A stretch of DNA of 18,397 nucleotides from Thalassiosira profunda (GCA_036939355.1 JALLAP010000312.1:1-18397), one strand, 5' to 3'. Shown: positions 1 through 8,383, numbered from the stretch's first letter. Notes: generated by a model from the letters alone, not told the origin. A program made the numbers and translations.

Positions 1-1968
1 AAGCACCTGAGGGACTCCTTCCCAGGATGCGAGTTGGTTGTGGATGGACGGGAAGTGGCAGGGGACGAGGAAGCTTCTGCAGAACGAAAACAATATCGAG
101 CAAGGATAATCGAGCAGGGTGGCAAAGGAGCCAAAGTGAAGGTTGAGGCGACATCCTACTCCTTTTCGCCCGGCCACCCGGGAAACCCTGTCCGATTTAC
201 CCCTGTGCAAGTGTCTGCTGTCAAATCGGGACTCACGCCCGGACTCACGACAATCATTGGACCTCCGGGTACTGGGAAGACAGATGTGGCGGTGCAAATC
301 ATCTCCTGCCTCTACGCCTCCTACCCAACGCAACGCACAGTGGTCGTGACGCACTCCAACGCTGCCCTGAACGACATCTTTGACAAGGTGGTTGCGCGTG
401 GTGATGTGGACGAGCGACACGTGCTCCGCCTCGGCAGCGGCGAGAAGTACCTGACGACAGGAAGCAGCTCCGACCACGACTTCACCAAGAGCGGACGCGT
501 TTCTCACATTCTGTCGCGGAGGGGACGGCTGCTGGAGAAAGTGCAGCAGCTGTCAGAGGCACTGGGGATCAGCACCCGTGCCGAGCGAGGAGAAAATGGC
601 AGCCCCAGTTACACATGCGAAACGGCAGGCTACTTTTACGAGCGGCAAGTAAAGAGGAGGATTGATTCCTTTGAAGCCGAGGTGGAGGAGGGAGATGCAA
701 ACGTCATTGGTGCCTTCCCATTCGCAAAGTACTTCTCGGACCTGAAGGCCGGGGAGGATGAAACGTCGCCGTCCCTGGCACTGGACGAGGCGCACGCCAA
801 AATCTCCGAAATCCAGGCCGTATTCGCCGAGCTCGAGGAATACCGCCCCATGGAACTCTTGCGCTCGCAGCGCCAGCGCACCGATTACCTCCTCACCAAA
901 CAGGCCCGCGTGGTTGCCATGACGTGCACCCACGCGGCCATCGCGCGGAGTCGTCTCGTGGAGCTGGGATTTCACTATGACAACGTGGTCGTCGAGGAGG
1001 CGGGGCAAATGCTCGACGTGGAGACGTTCGTTCCGCTGCTGCTCCAACGCGGCACTGCCGATGACGGCGATGGCGACTCGCTGACGGACAACAGTCGACT
1101 CAAGCGGGTTGTTTTGATCGGGGACCACAATCAGCTTCCGCCCGTGGTGAAGAATCGTTCGTTTGCGACGTTCAGCCGGTACGACCAGAGCATGTTTGCG
1201 AGGCTGGTGCGGCTCGGCGGTGTCCCTCCCATTGAGCTGAACAAGCAAGGGAGGGCTCGGCCTGACATTGCCAGACTTTATAGCTGGCGGTACGACGATC
1301 TGGGCGATTTGGAGCATGTGTCGACACTGGACACATTCCAGAAGGCCAACGCCGGGCTCGCTCATACCTATCAGCTCATCAATGTCGATGACTTCGAGGG
1401 ACGGGGAGAAAGCACGCCAACGGCCTACTTTTACCAAAACGTCGGCGAGGCCGAGTACGCGGTTGCACTGTTCCAGTACATGGTTCTGATTGGATATCCT
1501 CCTGCAAAGATTTCCATTCTCACCACGTACAACGGCCAGAAGGACTTGATCTCGGACATTTTGGCGCAGAGGTGCGGCAAGGGCACTCCCCTGGCAGGAA
1601 TGGCCCCGGGAGCTGTATCGACAGTGGACCAGTATCAGGGCCAGCAGAACGACTACATTATTTTGTCTTTGGTGCGCACCAAGGCCGTGGGCCATCTTCG
1701 GGACGTCCGGCGCCTCGTGGTGGCGGTGTCCCGCGCGCGCCTGGGGCTCTACGTCCTCGGCCGCTCCAGCCTGTTCTGCGGTTGCCACGAGCTGCGGCGG
1801 ACGATGGACCAGTTCGCGGCAAGGCCGACCAAGCTGCAATTGGTCAAGGGAGAGCATTACCCCACGGACAGGATGGTGGCGGACGACGGGGATGTGCACG
1901 AAGTGAACGACGTGGCGGAGCTCGGCGCGTTGGTGCATTCGATGCAGCAGGAAGTTGCCAATAAATAA
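1..1968 (+). CDS. AQR: Aquarius (AQR) intron-binding spliceosomal helicase, C-terminal part
   Basis: This is the C-terminal 655 residues of the SF1/Upf1-like RNA helicase Aquarius, which binds intron RNA in the catalytic spliceosome. The frame is open from base 1, so the gene starts upstream of the window. Helicase motifs appear in order: Walker A GPPGTGKT (259-282), motif II VVEEAGQ (985-1008), motif III GDHNQLPP (1120-1143), the NKQGRARPDIARLYSWRY block, motif V VDQYQGQQNDY (1624-1656) and motif VI VAVSRAR (about 1720-1740). The stretches YTCETAGYFY, TYNGQK and VRTKAVGHLRDVRRLVVA match the animal and plant protein closely. The stop (1966-1968) overlaps an AATAAA (1960-1965) that could double as a poly(A) signal. 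No intron is needed here. Motif II reads EEAG where the family has EEAA. Identification is secure. Confidence 0.95.
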   Translation, partial: KHLRDSFPGCELVVDGREVAGDEEASAERKQYRARIIEQGGKGAKVKVEATSYSFSPGHPGNPVRFTPVQVSAVKSGLTPGLTTIIGPPGTGKTDVAVQIISCLYASYPTQRTVVVTHSNAALNDIFDKVVARGDVDERHVLRLGSGEKYLTTGSSSDHDFTKSGRVSHILSRRGRLLEKVQQLSEALGISTRAERGENGSPSYTCETAGYFYERQVKRRIDSFEAEVEEGDANVIGAFPFAKYFSDLKAGEDETSPSLALDEAHAKISEIQAVFAELEEYRPMELLRSQRQRTDYLLTKQARVVAMTCTHAAIARSRLVELGFHYDNVVVEEAGQMLDVETFVPLLLQRGTADDGDGDSLTDNSRLKRVVLIGDHNQLPPVVKNRSFATFSRYDQSMFARLVRLGGVPPIELNKQGRARPDIARLYSWRYDDLGDLEHVSTLDTFQKANAGLAHTYQLINVDDFEGRGESTPTAYFYQNVGEAEYAVALFQYMVLIGYPPAKISILTTYNGQKDLISDILAQRCGKGTPLAGMAPGAVSTVDQYQGQQNDYIILSLVRTKAVGHLRDVRRLVVAVSRARLGLYVLGRSSLFCGCHELRRTMDQFAARPTKLQLVKGEHYPTDRMVADDGDVHEVNDVAELGALVHSMQQEVANK

Positions 1969-2091
1969 GGAATGAGTATGGTTAGATGGTCAAGGGCTAC
2001 CTTGGTTAGATTCACTTGCCCTGCGTTGATACTTTGCTTGGCTCCAAGGCATCAACTCTGTAGATAGGTATGTGATCAAGGTGGATGGAGT

Positions 2092-2116
2092 GGGGAGTGG
2101 GGGATGGGGAAGTGGG
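2092..2116 (+). promoter_or_regulatory. Potential G-quadruplex motif
   Basis: Four G-runs (4, 5, 4 and 3 G) are separated by loops of 3, 2 and 4 bases. The site lies 124 bp after the AQR stop and about 280 bp before the next same-strand start. It could slow polymerase after the AQR 3' end or mark the downstream promoter. The motif is seen; the function is inference. Confidence 0.4.
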
Positions 2117-2379
2117 CCAAAGGAGCCTGAAGGGTCACAGTCACAGTGAAGGTTGCAAGTGCAAAACCACGTCGCAAAGCCATCTGTGCGGTGTCACAAA
2201 GGCGCATCTTTTTTGTTGTGAAACCGCCGCGAGACAAACCGCCGCCCGCCCGATCGACGACGCCCGCCCGCCCTCCCGGAGCTCCTTCCTCCTCGCCTCG
2301 CGGCGGCGAACATAATTTGGCGTTGGCGGCGGCTGCAAGAGTCCTCGGGGTCGGTCGGCGGCGCGGGCTTCGGCGCCAC

Positions 2380-2391
2380 TTGCAATTGCAA
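2380..2391. promoter_or_regulatory. 12-bp palindrome TTGCAATTGCAA abutting the start codon
   Basis: TTGCAATTGCAA is a perfect palindrome that ends 2 bases before the ATG at 2394. Related TTGCAA or CAATTGCA sequences occur at 4836-4846 and several times in the intron at 17072-17244. It could be a core-promoter or 5' UTR element, or chance in a sequence rich in this word. Confidence 0.3.
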
Positions 2392-2393
2392 CG

Positions 2394-3065
2394 ATGCCGC
2401 CCCCAAACGCCAACAATCCGACCTTGGTGCATCGCAAGATCGCCGTCCTCGGCTTCCGCGCCGTGGGCAAGACGTCCCTCACGAACGCCTTCGTGAGCGG
2501 CACCTTCACGGACGGCTACGATCCGACGATCGAGAATGTGCACCACAAGACGATACGGTTTCGCAAGGTGCACTTTGCCACGGACATCATCGATACGGCG
2601 GGGATGGTGCGTTGAACACAACTCGTGCACTGTTGTCTTCCCTTCCGACATCATACCATCTCACACTCTCTCCTAACATTTGCAAAAACCACGTAGGATG
2701 AGTACTCCTCCATCTCCCGTAACGCCAGCGTCGGCGTCCACGGCTACGCCCTCGTCTTCTCCCTCGCCTCCCGCTCCTCCTTCGACAACGTCGTAAAGAT
2801 CAACGAGGCGCTCCTCAACGCCCTCGGGGACGCCCCCGACGTCCCCCGCGTGCTGGTCGGGAGCATGAAGGATTTGGCCGAGGAAAGGGACGTGGCATCC
2901 CAGCAGGCGCGGGCGCTGGCGGCGAGTTGGAAGATTCCCTATTTGGAATGCTCGTCGAAGACGGGGGAGAATGTCGCGGAGGTGTTTCACACGCTGTTGA
3001 AGGAGATCGAGAAGGACGACGGGCTGTTGAATGAGAGCGAGGAGGACAAGTGCGTCATTCTTTGA
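2394..3065 (+). CDS. Rheb-like small GTPase (two exons: 2394-2606, 2697-3065)
   Basis: The spliced product is 193 residues (human Rheb is 184). Rheb activates TOR complex 1 at endomembranes. Visible motifs: P-loop GFRAVGKTS (20-28) with the Rheb-type Arg; switch I YDPTIEN (42-48), identical to Rheb and including the Tyr used for slow hydrolysis; G3 DTAG (67-70) followed by Met71; G4 position SMKD (127-130); G5 SSK (157-159); and CaaX box CVIL (190-193), where the final Leu suggests geranylgeranylation. The intron falls directly after Met71 in phase 0, and DEYSS then continues the Rheb alignment. Family members normally have Gln after DTAG and NKxD at G4; both are altered here, so nucleotide handling may be unusual. 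Ras-family membership is certain and the Rheb subgroup very likely. Confidence 0.9.
2607..2696 (+). other. Spliceosomal intron in the Rheb-like gene
   Basis: This 90-nt intron starts GTGCGT, ends CGTAG and has a CTAAC branch-point candidate at about 2673-2677, some 20 nt before the acceptor. An in-frame TGA lies a few bases into it, so retention would truncate the protein after the G3 box. Confidence 0.9.
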
Positions 3066-3439
3066 TCAGGTCTCGTTTCAGTGGCGTGTGTATGAGGGTG
3101 TGTTGGTTTGTTAATAGAGGGAAATGAGGATGAAAATGGGTCGGCTGGGGGGGATAACTGATGCAAGCGCAAATTCATGACATGAACATAAGCGGCATCT
3201 TGGGCAGAAGTGTAAACATGCATCTGGAGTTGAGAAGAGTTTTCGGTACAGATATTCTCCTCCGAGACAACGGGTCGAAGAAATAGACGTGTTGGTGTTT
3301 CTTTCATAACGTGCATAGCGAGTGTTTGGTGTTAGCTTTGATTCCGTTGCTCAGCAGGTCATTCTGTTCCAGACATCTGCAACTCAACTCTGCGATGCAT
3401 CAATGGTTGACGCTGTTCTTATCCCCAAAAGAAATTGCA
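3066..3439. other. Convergent intergenic region
   Basis: These 374 bases separate the 3' ends of the Rheb-like gene (+) and the TPM-domain gene (-). The base composition is more AT-rich than the flanking coding sequence. I see no coding region, repeat or RNA gene here. Confidence 0.6.
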
Positions 3440-4335
3440 TTACATTCCGAGACTTTTTAAGCTCACTCCCTCGTCCGGGACACTGACGCAATATTGATCC
3501 TCCGAGCGCAAGCACGTAACGATGGCCTCAATAGCATGAGTGATCGACAGATCGATCCCGTTCTCCCTGACGTAGAATGTCTGTGTATTGTTTGCATCAT
3601 CATTCAGCGGTATGTATGCAACGGATTGTTCGCAGGTTGAACAAAACAAATGTGTTTGTTTGCATCATCATTTCAGCGGTACGGATGAATGTTTGCATGG
3701 TGAGTGCCAGTTGAACAAAAACAAATATGCATGACTCATCCATCCTCCTCTGCACTCACCGTTCCGTATTTGCCCGTCAGGCGCGTCCAAAACACATTCG
3801 GAAGGGCAAACTTCACGCCCTCCCCGACGTTGAAGTTGAGCACGTTGCCCTTGCCCCCGAACTCGTCGACCACCAACACCACATACTTGTCGTCCTTCGC
3901 GCCCTCCTTTCCGAGATCCCAGTAGTCCCTAATGGCAAGGCCGGGCGTCCGCGGATACGCCTGGCAGAGCACCCGCACCCGCCATCCCGTGTCGGCCTCC
4001 AGCTTCGTCAGCAGATCGTTCAGCCGTTTCTCTTGGCCTTTCGTCAGAAACTTTTCGACCTGGATCACATTGAGCCCCTTCTCGGAGGGGAGGAGCTCCG
4101 GCTTGTTCACGCCCTCGAGGCGGGCACTGGCCGGCTGAACGGGAAGGAAAAGAGGGGCGATGGCAGCGCCGGCGAGGGTGGCGAGGGCCGAGCGGCGGGG
4201 GAGGGCGGCGTCGTCGCTGCCTTTGGCGGCCGCGAGGGACGAGGCGGCTGATGGCGAGGCAGGATGGAGCGACGCAGGGGAGAAGGCGCCCGCGGACGCG
4301 ACGAGGGCGACCGAGAGGAGTTTGAGCAGCGCCAT
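3440..4335 (-). CDS. TPM-domain thylakoid lumen protein (exons 4335-3760 and 3580-3440)
   Basis: The spliced product is 238 residues and resembles the plant thylakoid lumenal 17.9-kDa TPM-domain protein. The leader has three parts: a signal peptide with the red-plastid motif SAGA-FSP (cleavage after residue 17), a transit region, and a twin-arginine lumen signal (RR at 47-48, hydrophobic 49-64, cleavage after ASA at 71). The mature domain begins LEGVNKPELLP and contains VEKFLTKGQEKRL, TPGLAIRDYWD, NVLNFNVG and FWTRLTGKYG. Without splicing the frame ends at 3736 as TVSAEEDG, but the GTGAGT there is a textbook donor. Joining to the acceptor at 3581 in phase 0 gives GKYGT-TFYVRENG and a helix ending IEAIVTCLR, which match the homologous C-terminus. 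It shares a promoter region with the divergent oxidoreductase gene. TPM proteins in this group are linked to photosystem maintenance; the exact role here is unknown. Confidence 0.85.
3581..3759 (-). other. Spliceosomal intron in the TPM-domain gene
   Basis: This 179-nt intron on the minus strand has donor GTGAGT and acceptor ACACAG. Most of it consists of an imperfect direct repeat with a period of about 68 bp, so the sequence just upstream of the acceptor, including the probable branch-point area (CCGCTGAATGATG), occurs twice. Confidence 0.85.
3591..3727. repeat. Imperfect ~68-bp tandem repeat inside an intron
   Basis: The two units begin TTTGCATCATCATT at 3591 and 3659. Both continue with CAGCGGTA and end with TGAACAAAA(A)CAAAT. 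Short indels and substitutions separate them, so the duplication is not recent. Confidence 0.8.
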
Positions 4336-4756
4336 GGTTGGTTAATATGAGTAGTACAGGAGTGGGGAGGGCGGGGGGGCGCGGGAGGAAGCCTCGCTCA
4401 CACTGGCTCACATGATGTGAGTGCGTCATTCTGGGTTCGGACATGTAGCGGACAAAATGAACAACTCTTTTGGACAACGCGGACATTTCCAGTCAACTCA
4501 AACCTCAAACAAACACCCAGTCCGGAGCGACGTTGGCCCGACAACGAGCGGCCGCGGTGTCCTTCCGGCCGCGGTGTCCTTCGGCGCGCATCCTCTAGCC
4601 CTGCTCCAGGCGGCATCATCGCCCCGAGCGCTGGGCCGCGGCCACCCGCACTGAGTTGCAAAACACTATGAATGAGCTGAATTTCACGGTGCATGCACTT
4701 TGCAGATCTATCTCGGACGTCATCACCCGCTCCACCTTCACCGTCGACTTGCCACA
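4336..4756. promoter_or_regulatory. Divergent promoter region, TPM gene (-) / oxidoreductase-hydratase (+)
   Basis: These 421 bases between two divergent start codons hold several structured elements. There is a G-run cluster on the + strand (4364-4385: 4, 3, 7 and 3 G). An inverted repeat CTCACAT-G-ATGTGAG lies at 4407-4421. GGACA words occur at 4437-4443 (TCGGACA), 4448-4454 (GCGGACA, exactly 11 bp later), 4470-4476 (TTGGACA) and 4479-4485 (GCGGACA). A 16-bp direct repeat GGCCGCGGTGTCCTTC occurs at 4550 and 4567. No TATA box is evident. The regulatory role is inferred from position. Confidence 0.55.
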
Positions 4757-6797
4757 ATGATTGCAAATCCGCTCCATCCGGCCGGCTTCCTGCTGCGAAC
4801 CGCGCTCACCGTATCGCGGCGGGTGCGCGCGCCACTGCAATTGCAATGCTTTCGCCCCGCGTCGGACTCGGCGTCGTCGCCCCCGTCGCCCCCACGCACG
4901 ATGCTTGCAATTCAAGTGAACGAAATCGGGGACGAGCGCCAGCTGACGATGAACACGGGCGCGAGGATACCCGATATATCGCCGACGCAGTGCCTCGTCG
5001 AGAATCACTACGCGGGGCTGAACTTTCACGACACATACACCCGGAGCGGATTGTACCAATGCCCCTCCCCTTCGTGGTGGGGTGCGAGGGAGGGGGCGTG
5101 GTGCGGGAGGTCGGGGACGAGGTGACGGAGGTCAAAGTTGGCGATCGCGTGGTGTACTTGCAAGAAGGTCCCGAGGGTTCCTACGCGGAGTACACTCCAA
5201 TTGAGCATGCGAGGCTCATGCCGGTGCCCGACGAAGTGGCAATGGACGCCGCCACTGCAGCTGCGGTGCAGGGTTTGACGGCGCACTATCTGGTGAATGA
5301 TAGCTACAACGTCAGAAAGGGAGATTGGTGCGTGATCCACTCGGCTGCAGGCGGAACAGGCCAAATCCTCGTGCAGATGGCCGCCAAGGCCAAAGGTGCC
5401 TGGGTGATTGGCACCTGCTCCAGCGAGTCCAAGGCAGACATTGCCCGACAGAAAGGGTGCGACTTTGTCCTTGTGGTAAAAGACGACGAATGGCCGAGCC
5501 TGCCAGAGTTGGTCAAAGATATTATTCGCAAGAATGCAAAAGGTCCAATCGTGCCATCGAACTACGGCCCTCTCAACATTAATGACGGCGTCCACGTCGT
5601 GTTCGATGGCGTGGGAAAGAACAGCGCCTTAGCAAGTTTGGAATGTCTCCGGCCGCGCGGGGCGGCCGTGCTCTACGGCAACGCGAGCGGAGCCCCGCCC
5701 GACATTAACCCGCTGCTGCTGTCGAAGCTGGGAAGCCTGAGCATAACCCGGCCGAAGCTGCATGACTTTCTGCGGACGCGTTCCGAGGTCGTTGAGCGGA
5801 GCGGCGCCGTCTTCGATATGGTGCAGCAAGGCGAGCTGCAACTGAAGGTGCAGGAGACCTTTCCTTTCAGTAGAGAAGGCGTAGTTAGAGGAACCAGACT
5901 ATTGCAGGGACGCGGGACGGTGGGGAAGGTGTTGTTCGACATTCGCAAGGGACGGAAGTTGCATCAACGACATCAAAAATCAGCGGAAATCATCAGAGCG
6001 TCGAGGAAGGCATCTTTGGATGGCAAAGTATCAAACATTGACAGTGACTGCACTCCGAAAACAATCGACGAGGCGTACGATGTGCAGGCCCTCGTCAAAG
6101 ACGCCATCGTAAGCGAGACCGGCGCCAAGGTCGTGGGCAAAAAGGTCGCGGCCACGAGCGAAATGGCTCAACGTTCCGTTGACTGCGACGAGCCCTTCCA
6201 CGGAAATCTGTTTTCTCACTCAACATTTGCAGCTGGGTGTTCGATCTCCATCGGCGAAATCAGCCTGGGCCTCCAGGAGGGCTTCCTGCTTATCGAGCCG
6301 GAGTTTGCTGTTCGGATGAATGCTGATACGGAGACCGGGATCGTTTATACGCCGGACACGATCAGAGAACTGGTTGGTGGAATAATACCCAGTGTGGAGA
6401 TTGCCACGAGCGCCTTCCAAATGCCAGAGTTGGAAGCGTTCAAAAGGCTAGGAGCTCCGTCGTTGATTGCAGACAATGCATGCCACGGAGCCTGGTGCTA
6501 GGCGAAAAAATAGTGGCCACCGGAGATGCACTGGATAGACTCGACGAACACACCTGCACCCTGGCGGTGAACGGGAACAAGCTCGCGGACGGCGTGGGCA
6601 ACAAAGTGCTCGGCCACCCGTTGAATGCACTCTGCTGGCTGGCCAACGCCATGGGCGAGCGAGGAGAAGTTCTGAGGAAGGGCGACATCGTATCGACCGG
6701 CGTGTGCGTGGACCAGCTCGTGCTCGTGAAGAGCGGAGACTCTGTGACAGTCGACTACGGACCACTTGGCGAAGTGACGTTTGACTTGACGGAGTGA
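4757..6797 (+). CDS. Quinone oxidoreductase fused to 2-keto-4-pentenoate hydratase-like domain (two apparent frame breaks)
   Basis: The first half is a zeta-crystallin-type NAD(P)H:quinone oxidoreductase (MDR family): MLAIQVNEIGD, YAGLNFHDTYTRSGLY, PLPFVVGCEGGGVV, VGDRVVY, the nucleotide-binding HSAAGGTGQ and the usual end GTVGKVLFD. With no stop, it continues into an MhpD/FAH-type hydratase domain: TIDEAYDVQALV, CDEPFHGNLF, metal-site EPEFAVRM, PSVEI, LIADNACHGA, then GEKIVATG, LGHPLNALCWLAN and GDIVSTG. The frame breaks at 5056 (Y-100 into PMPLPF) and 6492 (HGA into LVLGEK). At each, one extra C would restore it. The ATG at 4757 gives an Arg-rich, mitochondrion-like leader before MLAIQ. The breaks may be sequencing errors, real mutations or a decaying gene. 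The domain calls are strong; expression as one protein is inference. Confidence 0.8.
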
Positions 6798-7021
6798 ACA
6801 AGGGAACCAAGGGCCTCCAAACAACTTGGGTTACTACCGAATTGCTTGTTGTTGGGGTGGTCTGGTCTCCTTGGCTCTCCGCGTACCTAGGTAAGGTACG
6901 TACGACGTACATCAAGGGTTGTTGGTTGTTGGCGCAAGTTGGAGGTTGATGCAGCCACACAACTCACACACCAACCCATCAACGGCGCCGCAAGGCCCCC
7001 TATCCTCGTCCGGCAACAACC
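6798..7021. other. Intergenic region before the rhomboid gene
   Basis: These 224 bases hold the 3' end of the fusion gene and the rhomboid promoter. A perfect 10-bp palindrome TACCTAGGTA lies at 6884-6893 and is followed by a cluster of GTAC-containing words (GGTACGTACGACGTAC). I see no coding sequence. Confidence 0.5.
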
Positions 7022-7996
7022 ATGAGCAGCTTTCGCTTGTCGCGGCGCGTATTGGCATGGGCACTTGCTTTACACGCCGCTTCGGGGTCTATCCACCCGA
7101 GCGCCGGGCATCGACCCATCAGCGATGTGTCATCGATCCATCAACGCGTTGATGTCCGACGACGCTGTCTCACGTGCACTGCAATCCATCGACTGCGCGG
7201 GGGGCAGTACGAAACTAATCCCAACTATCAGGGCGGACCGACGTTGGGCGATGTGGACCAAGAAGGCTCATATCGCGTTTCCTCTCCCTTGCCGCGGCGG
7301 AACGATCGTCCGCCCCCCATAACGCAACTCCTACGAAATTACTTCATCGAGCTGCGTCGATACAGTCCCATCCTGTGCGATGGAACGATCGCCTCCCTCC
7401 TCCTCTTTGTTGCGTGGCAACGCCCAAACAATATCCTACTGGATCACTTCGTAACAAGCCACTACAATGTTGTCCGGAGGAAACGATTCCACGCACTTTT
7501 TCTATCAGCAATATCACACGCCGACTTCCGTCATCTGGCGCTCAATCTGTACGCCTTCCTAACATTTGGACGAAGCGTGAGGGAGACATTGGCGAGACAG
7601 GGCGTGCCCCTTTGGGCGTTCGTCTTCCCCGCGGCGGTATTTGGCAACCTGGCGTTCTTGGCGTTCGATGGAGGCCACGGAAGTTGCATTGGGCTGTCCG
7701 GAGTGACGCTGGCGCTGCTGGCATTTGACGCGTTGGTACATCCCTCAAAGGAGTTGCGGCTCTTCGTGGCCTTCTTTCCCATCACATTGCCGGCTTTTTA
7801 TCTCCTTCTGGGGTTGGTCAGCTTCAGCATTCTCGGAATACTGGGCATTGCCGGAAGGAGCAATGTGGCGCATTCAACGCATTTGGGAGGACTTGCCTTT
7901 GGAGGACTCTTCTACGAGGCTGCATATAAGCGGGGCTACGCGAGGCAGTGCTCCGCGCGAGCGAGGAAGGCATACACCGCGCTGCGAGGGGGGTGA
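7022..7996 (+). CDS. Rhomboid-family intramembrane serine protease
   Basis: The product has 324 residues. Rhomboids cut transmembrane substrates within the bilayer. The catalytic Ser lies in GLSG (Ser226) and the catalytic His in STHLGG (His287), each in a predicted membrane helix. The conserved HLALN (171-175) is the oxyanion-side HxxxN motif. Membrane helices are visible at about 121-133, 155-183, 196-216, 221-238, 248-278 and 286-302. Residues 1-24 resemble a signal or targeting peptide (RLSRRVLAWALALHAASG), followed by a polar linker to about 100. No AF plastid motif is present, so the secretory route or mitochondria are both possible. A degenerate copy of the 3' end is at 13054-13290. 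All residues expected of an active protease are present; the substrate is unknown. Confidence 0.88.
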   Translation: MSSFRLSRRVLAWALALHAASGSIHPSAGHRPISDVSSIHQRVDVRRRCLTCTAIHRLRGGQYETNPNYQGGPTLGDVDQEGSYRVSSPLPRRNDRPPPITQLLRNYFIELRRYSPILCDGTIASLLLFVAWQRPNNILLDHFVTSHYNVVRRKRFHALFLSAISHADFRHLALNLYAFLTFGRSVRETLARQGVPLWAFVFPAAVFGNLAFLAFDGGHGSCIGLSGVTLALLAFDALVHPSKELRLFVAFFPITLPAFYLLLGLVSFSILGILGIAGRSNVAHSTHLGGLAFGGLFYEAAYKRGYARQCSARARKAYTALRGG

Positions 7997-8383
7997 ATGC
8001 CTCAGTGTCAAGTCTCTACAGCTTGCATCATCTTCATCTGGTGGCGAAAATCCTGCGTCCAGACGCTCGCGAACGCTGGGACGATGAACGGAGCGCCGCC
8101 AAGAGGAGGAAGGAAGGAGAGCCATATCTCGCCTTTGGGGAAGCGAAGGCAGGAACAAACTGGATCGAAGAATGGGGCGCTAGAAGAAGTCTCTGGGTGG
8201 TGTAACGCAGGCTATACAAATCAGCTAGTGAGGTCCCGGCTCGCCTGAGTTCACGCAAAGATCTCCTGGTCGTCGAAGTCGGATGCGACATAAACGCCTC
8301 CGTCTCGACCCAAGCCATCGTAGACCGCACGGCCTTGCGTCGATTCAAGAGCCGCTGGAGCGGATCAATTCGCCCCGCACCCA
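7997..8383. other. Convergent intergenic region
   Basis: These 387 bases separate the rhomboid stop from the stop of the coiled-coil gene on the other strand. Short overlapping open frames exist but none has recognisable content. I see no repeat or RNA gene. Confidence 0.5.

Larger units (their letters stand above)
1969..2393. other. Intergenic region between AQR and the Rheb-like gene
   Basis: These 425 bases hold the AQR 3' end and the promoter and 5' UTR of the Rheb-like gene. I see no coding sequence. Notable parts are a G-quadruplex-type G-run cluster (2092-2116), GC-rich sequence around 2225-2370, and a perfect 12-bp palindrome directly before the Rheb-like ATG. Confidence 0.6.

Noticed and set aside
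553..1938. 461-residue open frame on the minus strand inside AQR
   Set aside because: It is fully antisense to highly conserved AQR coding sequence and has no recognisable domain. Its length follows from GC-rich codon usage.
2076..2654. Overlapping Arg- and Pro-rich minus-strand frames before and across the Rheb-like exon 1
   Set aside because: They are low-complexity products of GC-rich promoter sequence and overlap conserved GTPase coding sequence.
5050..5062. Programmed -1 frameshift or a small intron to explain the first frame break
   Set aside because: No slippery heptamer is present, and the conserved residues on both sides are contiguous, leaving no room for an intron.
6884..6916. 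TACCTAGGTA and GTAC-rich palindromes as a bacterial-type terminator
   Set aside because: The context is eukaryotic, the stem is short and no T-run follows. It is noted only as a local palindrome.
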